This document shows positions 56,177 through 64,000 of a stretch of DNA of 64,000 bases, piece by piece. The notes beneath the pieces are model-generated. The model was given only the letters and a program-made list of their open reading frames with translations, was not told the DNA's origin and made no database searches. This stretch comes from Hysterangium stoloniferum (Eukaryota > Basidiomycota > Agaricomycetes > Hysterangiales > Hysterangiaceae), in contig WHVD01000068.1 in the NCBI GenBank assembly GCA_015178975.1, forward strand, positions 124,001-188,000. Reading direction: 5' to 3'. The translations under genes were made by a program, and so were the position numbers. Within the stretch, counting starts at the first letter, position 1; each line of letters opens with the position of its first letter.

Positions 56177-56388
56177 TGTAGTCAAAAGATGATAATATTA
56201 TTTATTCGAGATGTCATCGCGTCTTTTTATACTAAATAAATATTAACTAATTACTAATATTTCCAGATACGGGATATCGAGTTGCCGGCCCCACAACATA
56301 GCATTGGTGAGCCGCTGACTCGTTACACTGGAATGTGATGGAGTCGTCGGGAACCGTTACTAATATATATTATATTATATTACCAACA
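56177..56388 (-). repeat. 3' LTR of copia element
   Basis: 212 bp, TGTAGTC...CCAACA, with a closing ATATTATATTA-rich end. Confidence 0.95.
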
Positions 56389-56400
56389 CTCCCCCTCAAT
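56389..56400 (-). promoter_or_regulatory. Polypurine tract of copia element
   Basis: Minus strand attgagggggag immediately before the 3' LTR. Confidence 0.8.
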
Positions 56401-56412
56401 GAGATATCCCTA

Positions 56413-58308
56413 TTAATAAAATCCCAATTTCTTCTTTAAATAGTTATGCTGGTTTAAGTCCAGCCCTTTTGTCATAATATCCGCCGGGTTTTCCTTTGAC
56501 TGAACGTATGTAAGTGATGCCTCGTTAGAGACCACTTTCTCGCGAATGAAATGGTAAGCAACTTTGATATGCTTTGTACGTGCGTGAAATGTTGCGTCAT
56601 GGGCAAGTGAAATCGCACCTAGATTATCTGATTTCATAGTTGTTGGGTCATTACTGATATCAAACCCTAAATCGGTAAGTAATTTCCGCAACCAAGTCAA
56701 TTCTTTGGCTCCTTCGGTTAAGGCAATATATTCGGCCTCGGTTGTGGATAATGCCACGGTCCTCTGCTTCTTTGAGCTCCAAGCGACGCATCCTCCGTTA
56801 ATTAATACAACGTAACCGCCAATTGATAGCGCATCGTCCCAATTTGCATAATCTGAATCGACATAGATCTCTATTTCGATTTCATTGCTTGACTTGTAAG
56901 TAATGCCATCATCTTTGGTCCCCTTAAGGTACCTTAAGACGTGTTTAATGGCCGTCCAATGCTCATTTGAATAGAAGTTTGTAAATTGGCTTAAATGTTG
57001 AATGGCAAATGATATATCGGGCCGAGTTCCCAGTGCCGCGTACATGAGTGATCCGACTGCCTTTGCATAAGGTTCATTGATAACCGGTTCACTTTTGGAA
57101 TCAGGTACCGGCACGGTTAACTTTGTCGATTTATTAAGGGGTATGGATACTGGATTTGCGTTCTGCATTTGGAATCGAGATAGGATGACGTCGATATATG
57201 CGCCTTGCGATATTTTGAGTGTTCCTGCTTTGCGATCCCTTTGTATTTGTATTCCTAGTATTTTTTTCATGTCCCCTAAGTCAGTCATAGTAAAATTGTT
57301 ATTTAGTTCTTGTTTAATTTTTGCCATGCCGTCTTATGTATTTGCAAACAGTCCTAGATCATCCACATAGGCTGCAATGATCTCAATATTTGGTCCATTG
57401 ATTCTAATGAATATACATTCATCAGCGGCACTTTGGGTATATCCCAAATCGAGTAATGTCTTCTTTAAGCAATGATGCCAAGCGCGGCCTGCCTGTTTGA
57501 GTCCATAAAGCGCCCTATATAATTTGAGTACTCTGTCAGTTCCATCATTAAATCTGTCCGGTTGTTTCATATAGATTTCCTCTTCCAGAATAGAGTTCAA
57601 ATATGCACCTTTGACGTCCATTAATCCTATTTCCCAATTTAGTGCTGTCCCCAAAGCAATTAGTGCTCTGAGTGACACAAATTTGAGTACCGGTGAAGTT
57701 ATGTCATAATAGTCCATTCCAGGACGCTGTGTGAAACCTTGTGCGACTAAGCGACCTTTCACCTTTTCAAATTTCCCTTCTGGGCTTGTTTTGGTAGCAT
57801 ATACCCAACGGCATCCTATTGCCGTCCTGCCGGGTGGTAAATCAATTAATTCCCAGGTACCAATTTGTCGGTGCTGTTCTATTTCTGTTTCCATAGCGGC
57901 AATCCATATTGGTGAGTCATTTCGGGAAATTGCCTCTTTGTAATCCTCGGGAGGAGTTACAATTTCTCGCGTCACCATTACTTTATCTGTAAACCTTGAT
58001 TTGGGCCAGGCATTTGGGTTATTAAGTGTCCGGTAGTCTGGTAAAGTACTATTATTAATCCTTGAACTGTGCCGTGCTTCTTGTGGCTGAATGTCTGGTT
58101 GTGATGTAACTTCTTCAATGTAGGCCTCTGTGGGTGCAATTGACGTATTTGGTGTGATGACCATTCTACTGGGTCGCTCGGCATTGAAACTCTCCCCCTC
58201 AAGCGGGACAGTAGTTATTTCTTCACCTTCATTTTCTCCAGGTATTGGGTATAGCTTAGTGTCTGCAATATCAAATGTAATATTTCTAGAAGTTTGAACA
58301 CGCTTAGT
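56413..58308 (-). pseudogene. copia reverse transcriptase and RNase H
   Basis: One frame with a single TAA at 57334-57336. RT: SRNDSPIWIAAMETEIEQH, WVYATKTSPEGKFEKVKGRLVAQGF, LMDVKGAYLNSILEEEIYMKQP, YRALYGLKQAGRAWH and the active site AAYVDDLGLFAN, directly before the stop. The RT tail and RNase H follow: FTMTDLGDMKKILGIQI, AVGSLMYAALGTRPDI, IYVDSDYANWDD, ALSTTEAEYIAL, KSDNLGAISLA, HIKVAYHFIREKV and ENPADIMTKGL. The N-terminal boundary is set by the insert ending at 58309. All catalytic residues are visible; only the TAA and upstream damage inactivate it. Confidence 0.93.
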
Positions 58309-58886
58309 TTTTGTGTTAGGAGGATAACCCAAAACTTTAAAAGTTATTTATCCACTAAAGTATATATATTTATGTTGTTTGTTGTAAAATTAATATTTAA
58401 TCAAATTCAGTTGATTAGGTATCACTCTGAAGAATGCAAAGATATTAATATTTATTCTATATCTGACAAAATTTAGTCAAACAATCATCTGTAGATTATT
58501 CTTTTGGAATAAATTGCACAATGGGGATTGGTATCCCAGATAGTTCTGGTTAACTCTCTAAACCAACTAAATTTAAATTATATGAAATATATTTGAAAGT
58601 TTGCTTGGATACAAGAGAATAAATCATAACCCAAAGATTAAGTCATAACCCAAATAATCTAGGTTAACCCAAATAATCTAGGTTAACCCAAATAATCTAG
58701 GTTAACCCAAATAATCTTGTGTAACTATGTCATTTGTGTGTATTTTAAAAAGGCATGCATATTTTAAAGATGAAATTTCAGGTAATTAAATACAAACTCA
58801 CAGAATAAGTTGTCATGGCCAGAAGGAATAGTCTCACTTGGAAAATATGAGGATTATTCAGTAAAATTTTGTATATTCAATAAAGT
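58309..58886. mobile_element. Insert in copia pol, ~578 bp
   Basis: Separates GHT of the integrase from KRVQTSRNITFDI. AGT flanks both sides (58306-58308, 58884-58886), a possible 3-bp duplication. AT-rich and non-coding; four 18-bp units aacccaaataatctaggtt lie at about 58635-58715. No clear inverted termini. Possibly a MITE. Confidence 0.55.
58640..58715. repeat. 18-bp tandem repeat, 4 units
   Basis: aacccaaataatctaggtt repeated head to tail within the insert. Confidence 0.9.
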
Positions 58887-59511
58887 GTGACCATCCTCCT
58901 TATAGTACTTCCAGGCTTTAGCGTTCTCAGATATTCCTGTGAATATATGCTCTTCCGCTTTGGGATCCAATTTTGATCGCTGTTCGTCAGGTACCATTAC
59001 CCAACATTTGGTCCCAAATTCTTCTAATCATGATATATCTGGTTTCTTACCGAAAAATGCTTCATGGGGTGTTATGTCAGTTCCAAGAGCTCGGGTAGGT
59101 GATCGGTTCTTGATATAGCATGCGTATGAAATGGCGTCTGGCCATAAGGTTTTTGGTAAATCCTTCGCATATATCATCACCCTCGCATGTTCGACTATTG
59201 TGTGATTTAGCCGCTCAGCTATCCCATTTTGGGCAGGGGAGTAAGGCGCCGTGTTTTCTGTGATTATTCCCTCCTCTGTGCAGAAGTCTTTGAATAGTTT
59301 ACTTGTGTATTCACCACCATTGTCTGTCCTGATATGCTTTAACTTTTTGTTTATTTGATTTTCAACAAACGCCTTGTATGTTTTGAAGTGTTTCAGGGCC
59401 TGGTCCTTTGATGTGTCCGTAAATAAAACACTGTGCCTTGTTTTAATATCCGTGAACGAGTAAAAATACTTCTCGTGATTTGGTCCTTCGGTTGCGGCTG
59501 GTCCCCATACA
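58887..59511 (-). pseudogene. copia integrase core, downstream part
   Basis: Continues after X2 with WGPAATEGPNHEKYFYSF, HIRTDNGGEYTS (second catalytic Asp), YSPAQNGIAERLNHT (Glu), LWPDAISYACYIKNRSPT and THPHEAFFGKKP-type sequence. A TGA at 59028-59030 stands where Arg (CGA) is expected, then EEFGTKCWVM. The first catalytic Asp is in SDV just across the X2 insertion. Confidence 0.88.
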
Positions 59512-60936
59512 TCATGTAATGTATTCAGGGGATTCTCTTAGATAGCTCAATATATGCTATAGTGTCACAGAGCTTCAACAACAAAACAAGCAAAGGTCCA
59601 GTAATTTAAATACTGATAGATTAATGAGCTGCGCTATGAAGCTTAAACAACTCAAATCAATGCTTATTTTGATTATTGAAAGGTTCAATAGAACTGTGTA
59701 TGACTCTTTTAGCAAATAAAAGAACTAATCCTTGAGAATAGGGGCTGGAAGCTGAATATATGCGCAGTAACTTGGCAGAGACTTGATATAAGAGCTTCGG
59801 ATTCTTGTCTGCTTATTTGTAACTATTAATAGTTATTTAACAAGGTGTTAAATAATTTATTAATAGAGAAAATAATATGTATTGGATTATCTGAGTGCTT
59901 GTACTTGATTAATTCAATAAACTTAGGGCTGGGCCTTGAGTAATCTAGTATTGGCAGGGAAATTTCAGTAAGGATACTTAGATACTTATTAGGTTTATTA
60001 TCTAATTAATAAGCCTAAAAGGTAGCTGTGAGGCTGGGGGAACTTAGATGATTAGCTAAGTCCAAGAGTGCTGACAAAGATTCAAGATGCTGCAAGTGTA
60101 GGTGCTTGCAGTGAGTGTATCAGACTAAGGCTATTATTGTCCTTAGGATGATGAGGTAAGCTTCTGTGCTGTACTGTAAAATATGTGTGTGATAGATAAT
60201 TTTATTGGAAAGTTGGCCCTCCTTATATACATTTTGATAACTTAATGATTAGCTAACTATTTAGTTTATGAGGTCATTAGTTAGGTCATAATGACCTCAT
60301 ATTCTACTCATTATTTACCCTGTATTTATCACATGATTCCCCTCTCTGAGACAAGGGTTCTAAGCTTTGGCTTGAACAAGAAGGTTCAAGGCCGTGGTCC
60401 CGGGGACGGAAGCAAACGATGAGTCGGCGGGATCAAATAATGACTCGGGTAGTCACATTCGTGACCTGTGTGACATCCCGATACCGGACCGTGACTTGTG
60501 TGACAGTCACTCATGTGACTCATGTTACAGTCACCCATGACTAGTGTTACAGTCACCCATGACTAGTGTTACAGTCACCCGTGACTAGTGTTACAGTCAC
60601 CTGTGACTAGTGTTACAGTCACCTGTGACTAGTGTTACAGTCACTCACGTGACTGTAGTCATGTGACACCCGAATGCACACATACAAGCAAGCAATATGC
60701 CGAACAGTAATAACTAAGTAAATAAAATATAAATAATTAGTTAAAAATTATAATAAATTAATTGAGTAATAATAGCATAATATGAGTACATATATGCTAT
60801 TATTTATGCGAAGTTAAAAGGAATAAGGCCTATTTTTCACAATAAGCATAGTAAAAATACAATAAAAATTCGAGAAAATATTAAACAATTCAAAGAAAAT
60901 TAAGGGAACATTATGAGATAATGTTGATACATCACA
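59512..60936 (-). mobile_element. Element X, copy X2
   Basis: 1425 bp, minus orientation, start TGTGATGTATC at 60936 and end TTACATGA at 59512. Shares long blocks with X1. Removing it with one copy of TG restores the copia integrase SDV|WGP junction apart from one G/A change. It has TATA-like tatataagg (minus strand, about 60230). No coding capacity. Compared with X1 it carries an extra GTCAC-type array. Confidence 0.75.
60475..60665. repeat. ~22-bp GTCAC/GTGAC array in X2
   Basis: Five or six units of gttacagtcacccatgacta with flanking gtgac/gtcac variants. X1 has only isolated copies of the motif at the matching place (about 31840-31880). Confidence 0.85.
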
Positions 60937-61742
60937 CATCGGATACGGTTAACTCGCCTATCTCGCTTACAGAATCTTCTGCCCGTTTTGGGAATGGCTC
61001 CACATGTGCCTTTCCTTGTATGCAAGCCTTGCATTGGGTGAATTCTTGTGTCTCGTCCACCTGTAGCCCTGTAACTAGTTTGTTTTTCTTTAATAATTTG
61101 ACTGCTCCAATACTAATATGACCAAGTATTCTGTGCCATTTGTCCCAAGTGCATGTTTTGGCAATCACGGCAAACTCATTTGGTTTGGCGCTCATATTGA
61201 TTTGTGCCTTCATTTGGTACATGCGCCCGACTTTTTGGCCTTCTCCAAATATAGTACCATTAGGCGACTTGAATTTGACACCCGATGATGTGAATAGAGC
61301 CTCATGTCCATTATCCGTTAAATGCCCGATACTGAGCAAGTTGTTTGGTGTGTCTGGGGCATGTTTGACGTCCCTTAGTTCAACAGAGTAGTATTTGTTA
61401 TTGTTTTTGAACTGCAACTTGACAGTTCCTCATCCCAAAGGTCTTGAGGACTGATCCTGGGGCTACCCCTTCAATAGACGATGTTTCGGCTATGTAATTA
61501 ATAAAGTCTTGCCGGTTCCTGGCAATGTGTGTCGTTGCAGCAGAATCTGCGAGCCAATCTGCTGATGTAATCTCTGCTGATTTGTTGGAGACAAATGCAA
61601 AATCTTTGCTGTTTTCATTGGTTTGGTTGGCTTGGTCTTTGTCTTTTCTGGGCTTCCACCATTCGGTGCTTGGCCCTCCTTTCCACCACCTTTTTCCCAG
61701 CAATCTGCTTGATAATGTCCCTTTCCTCCACAATTTCGGCAC
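60937..61742 (-). pseudogene. copia protease and integrase N-terminal region
   Basis: Two frames. 61398-61742 holds the protease box ADWLADSAATTHIARNRQDF; 60932-61417 holds VELRDVKHAPDTPNNLLSIGHL, then the pre-integrase zinc motif WHRILGHISIGAVKLL...CKACIQGKAH, ending GELTVSDV at the X2 insertion. Frame changes occur at about 61665 and 61425, each consistent with a one-base indel. Confidence 0.88.
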
Positions 61743-62314
61743 TTTCCCTTGACAGTGCCTGTATGATGCTTCTTCTTGGTAGTTCTCGCTTCTTGTGCCT
61801 TAAGCGCAGTTGATTTCTCCGTAGTTAATTTCCGCAATCTGGCTTCTTCCAGGATTCTGGAAATTAATGAATCTGATGTAAGCATTTCAATTCCTGCGTT
61901 TACAGCGGTGATGAATGTTGACCAAGAGTCTGGTAGGGAAGTAAGTAGAGTATTTGTGAAGTCTTTATCAGAAATATATTCTCCACGACTATGTAGCTCT
62001 TGTTGTAGAGTTCTGAGCTTTCGTATATGTAGCTCCATATCAGCACCTTCTTCGGCAAACGTCTTGAAGAATTCTCGGCGCTTGTTAATTATACCAATGG
62101 GGCCTTTTGCCTCGAATATGTTTGATAGTGTTCGCCAAACATCAAGCGCGGTAATTAATCCTCCTGTATATACCAAATAATTATCGCTTATGCGTAAGCA
62201 AATTGCCGCATAAGCCTGTTGATCTTTCCGTTTCCAATCCATAATTGCCTGCCGTTCTTCTTCTGTTATATTCTTAGAGTCTGCCGGCATCGGCTCTCCA
62301 GTTGATCCGTCCAC
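61490..62314 (-). pseudogene. copia Gag, main part
   Basis: Reads YVDGSTGEPMPADSKNITEE, WKRKDQQAYAAICLRISDN, VWRTLSNIFEAKGPIGIINKR, ISDKDFTNTLLTSLPDSW and the CCHC knuckle CRNCGGKGHYQADCW. After about 61665 this frame is out of register. The N-terminal start of Gag is at about 62990-63080, beyond an insert. Confidence 0.9.
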
Positions 62315-62989
62315 ATATGCCCATGGAGGGTGTTTATAATTACTATAATCTCAAATATTTACTAATAAAAGTCTTATTTTTACAAAACTCCATCTTTAAA
62401 GAGTGATATCTATTCTGAAACAATTATATTATCAAAAAACAACCATCAGGAATAGTTCTCCATATTACATCTTATACAACCCATAGTTATTTAACAAATT
62501 CCATTGTATATAATTTCCTTCCTTTTACAGATGCCTACTAATACTTTTATTAGTACTTTGTTTTTTAAAAGTTGTAATGTAGTTATTTCCCTGTAAAATA
62601 TGTAAAATATTATTGGAAATTTTTCATACCACAGCTGTCTTTATTAAGTAAAACCCCCTATATATTCTGGGTATGTTGAATCAAGTAGAAATCTGTTTAG
62701 ATTAACAGATCCATTCCGAAGTAATACATATGTATTTAGAGGTGCCAATGATATACATATGCATGGAATGGACTATCTAAAGGTATCTATTTTTTAAAAG
62801 TATTAGTGTTTCAAACTACTAATTTTTTTTATTGTCTACTTGTGTCCGGAAAGATTCTTTAGTTTGTAATGTACGAGAGAGTTTAAAACTTTTTGAAAGT
62901 TTTAAAAACCAAATTATGTTTTAATCACATCCCAGATGTTTCAATGACCTTTAGAGTATATTAGAATTTGGTATACTTAATAGTTTTCA
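62315..62989. mobile_element. Insert in copia gag, ~675 bp
   Basis: AT-rich, non-coding, between GLWEDI and VDGSTGEP of Gag. A direct atat stands at both edges, but no secure duplication or termini were found. Small repeats of catatgtat/atacatatgcat (about 62725-62765). Confidence 0.5.
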
Positions 62990-63080
62990 GATATCCTCCC
63001 ATAGACCTTGTTCTATTAAGATCCATTTGAGTTTCTGTTTCCACGCAAAATAATTGTCCCCATTTAAGGGGTCAATCCTA
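62990..63080 (-). pseudogene. copia Gag, N-terminal fragment
   Basis: Minus strand reads LNGDNYFAWKQKLKWILIEQ then GLWEDI, the conserved first block of copia Gag, and is cut by the insert on its 3' side. Confidence 0.85.
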
Positions 63081-63206
63081 TATAATGAGTTTGATTGGTT
63101 AAGCGACATTGTAGGTAATTATTATTTGATTAGAATTTCCAGTGTAAAGATATGAGCATCGAGTTCTAGATTTGAGGTATGTATATACTTGTTCTAGTTT
63201 CAGCCG

Positions 63207-63218
63207 GGGCCCATAACC
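63207..63218 (-). promoter_or_regulatory. Primer-binding site, half-tRNA type
   Basis: Directly after the 5' LTR the minus strand reads ggttatgggccc, the complement of an initiator-Met tRNA anticodon arm (gggcccATAACC with the CAT anticodon). Copia-type elements are known to prime with the 5' half of tRNA-iMet. Confidence 0.7.
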
Positions 63219-63430
63219 TGTAGTCAAAAGATGATAATATTATTTATTCGAGATGTTATCGCGTCTTTTTATACTAAATAAATATTAACTAATTACTAAT
63301 ATTTCCGGATACGGGATATCGAGTTGCCGGCCCCACAACATAGCATTGGTGAGCCGCTGACTCGTTACACTGGAATGTGATGGAGTCGTCGGGAACCGCT
63401 ACTAATATATATTATATTATATTACCAACA
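63219..63430 (-). repeat. 5' LTR of copia element
   Basis: 212 bp, TGTAGTC...CCAACA; identical to the 3' LTR except three transitions. Confidence 0.95.
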
Positions 63431-64000
63431 GTTACTATGAATACTGACACGCGCATCCTAAAACAGAGCATCACATGTGACACGGCTGCAGACCGAGACG
63501 CTTAGATTGCTGCAACTGGGGCAACCCATCCCGACCAAGTTGCACCAGCGCCGGCTCCTGCCATGGCCCCCCGCCCGCTGACAACAAGGTTTCATCTGGC
63601 GACAAGAAGTCTTTCACACTCTCGAACGGAAAGGCCGCTCAGGCATTGAAGTGTGTTGCTGCCAGACGCTTCGTAGAGCTATGTATGGCTGTAGCAAACA
63701 ATTCACATCGCTCACCACCTCGTCATCCTGCACCGCGGGCCAAAATGCCTGTGTGAACAATCAGTTTGTGCAGGGTGTTGACGGTAAATTCGTCCTCACC
63801 AGATGTGCTGGTGGCTTGCAGTGTGCTGTCTTGCTCCTAGTCAACTCCCCCGGAACTGTAAGTGTGAATCTTCTTGTTTGTACATCACTTGACCTACATC
63901 TCATATATTCTCAGTCGGTCACCTGTGTTGACAATGCTCAAGCCGTTGCACGTATTGCAGCAACTGGTTGGCTCATCCCTCACAGGCAACTGAATTTGTC

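Larger units (their letters stand above)
56177..63430 (-). mobile_element. Ty1/copia LTR element, TSD GTTAC
   Basis: LTRs of 212 bp (56177-56388, 63219-63430), TGTAGTC...CCAACA, differing at three positions, all transitions. GTTAC at 56172-56176 and 63431-63435. Order on the minus strand: gag, protease, integrase, RT, RNase H, as in copia. The element is interrupted by inserts at about 62315-62989 (gag), 59512-60936 (X2, integrase) and 58309-58886 (integrase/RT spacer); without them it is about 4.6 kb. Confidence 0.95.
49358..64000 (+). pseudogene. Secreted CBM19-type tandem-module protein, split by two retroelements
   Basis: Exons inferred from splice sites and modules: 1 ~49358-49432; 2 49485-49546; 3 49598-49675; 4 56009-56055; 5 56108-56144; 6 63467-63650; 7 63695-63857; 8 63915 to beyond the window. 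Exon 1 encodes a signal peptide (LTFAVIVATLFASVLAAP). Module 1: LKNGQDAIALN, SACKDGDLACINGKFAQ, GGKFLLTSCAVGT, IALPLVNRPGT, SITCDTAADRDA. Module 2: FTLSNGKAAQALN, SSSCTAGQNACVNNQFVQ, GKFVLTRCAGGLQCA, LVNSPGT, SVTC..ARIAATG. CBM19-type modules bind chitin; secretion is inferred. Broken by lost ATG, a one-base loss at about 49602, a GC donor at 56056, TAG at about 63500 and a shift in a C-run at about 63570. The Ty3 element sits in intron 3 and the copia element in intron 5. Confidence 0.8.

Noticed and set aside
61660..61670. Programmed gag-pol frameshift in the copia element
   Set aside because: No slippery site or pseudoknot seen, and a second shift follows at about 61425; simple indels explain both.
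1..64000. tRNA, rRNA or riboswitch genes
   Set aside because: No cloverleaf with matching stems and no rRNA-like stretch was noticed in reading; a covariance-model scan was not possible here.

Overview
This window looks like a repeat-choked stretch of a basidiomycete (Agaricomycete-type) nuclear genome. The evidence is short GT-AG introns of 44-64 bp, a secreted gene of tandem CBM19-type modules, Helitrons with Rep/helicase proteins, a tyrosine-recombinase (DIRS/Ngaro-like) retroelement, a chromovirus-type Ty3 element and a Ty1/copia element. No tRNA, rRNA or bacterial-type operon was seen. Almost every coding sequence is broken. In the Helitron copies many stops are TGA where a sister copy in the window reads CGA, and the differences between the two Ty3 LTRs are mostly CG to TG/CA, so cytosine-methylation decay or a RIP-like process has acted here.

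Layout. 1-598: tail of a Ty3-type LTR. 599-11614: two minus-strand Helitrons head to tail (A, then B), inserted into a plus-strand Helitron helicase fragment (11615-11905). 12030-13060: a ~72-bp minisatellite. 13.2-28.4 kb: old gene-like sequence in duplicated blocks (13.3-16.3 against 19.6-23.3 kb; 23.3-23.8 against 26.4-26.8 kb) encoding unrecognised proteins, hit by four solo LTRs and one miniature LTR element, each with a 5-bp target duplication. 28.4-48.6 kb: a tyrosine-recombinase retroelement (gag-like, RT-RNase H, recombinase) opened by a four-level nest: element X1 in the recombinase gene, a Tc1-like element in X1, and a Helitron dimer (D1 satellite-filled, D2 coding) in the right TIR of the Tc1 element. 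A 38-copy palindromic 19-bp satellite follows the recombinase.

49.36-64.0 kb: a pseudogenised CBM19-type secreted-protein gene. Its introns carry a Ty3/chromovirus element (49720-55983, TSD CCATG) and a Ty1/copia element (56177-63430, TSD GTTAC). The copia element is itself interrupted by a second copy of X (59512-60936) and by two other inserts.

The most unusual item is inside the Ty3 element. On the strand opposite gag-pol, next to the 3' LTR, there is a three-exon gene (50739-51718) with a TATA box, two 52-nt introns, a coiled coil and an exact Zn(II)2Cys6 cysteine pattern. The same element lacks reverse transcriptase and RNase H altogether. The repeated Helitron dimer junction and the X family are the next best candidates for undescribed biology. 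Element relationships come from reading the sequence by eye; no alignment or database search was run.
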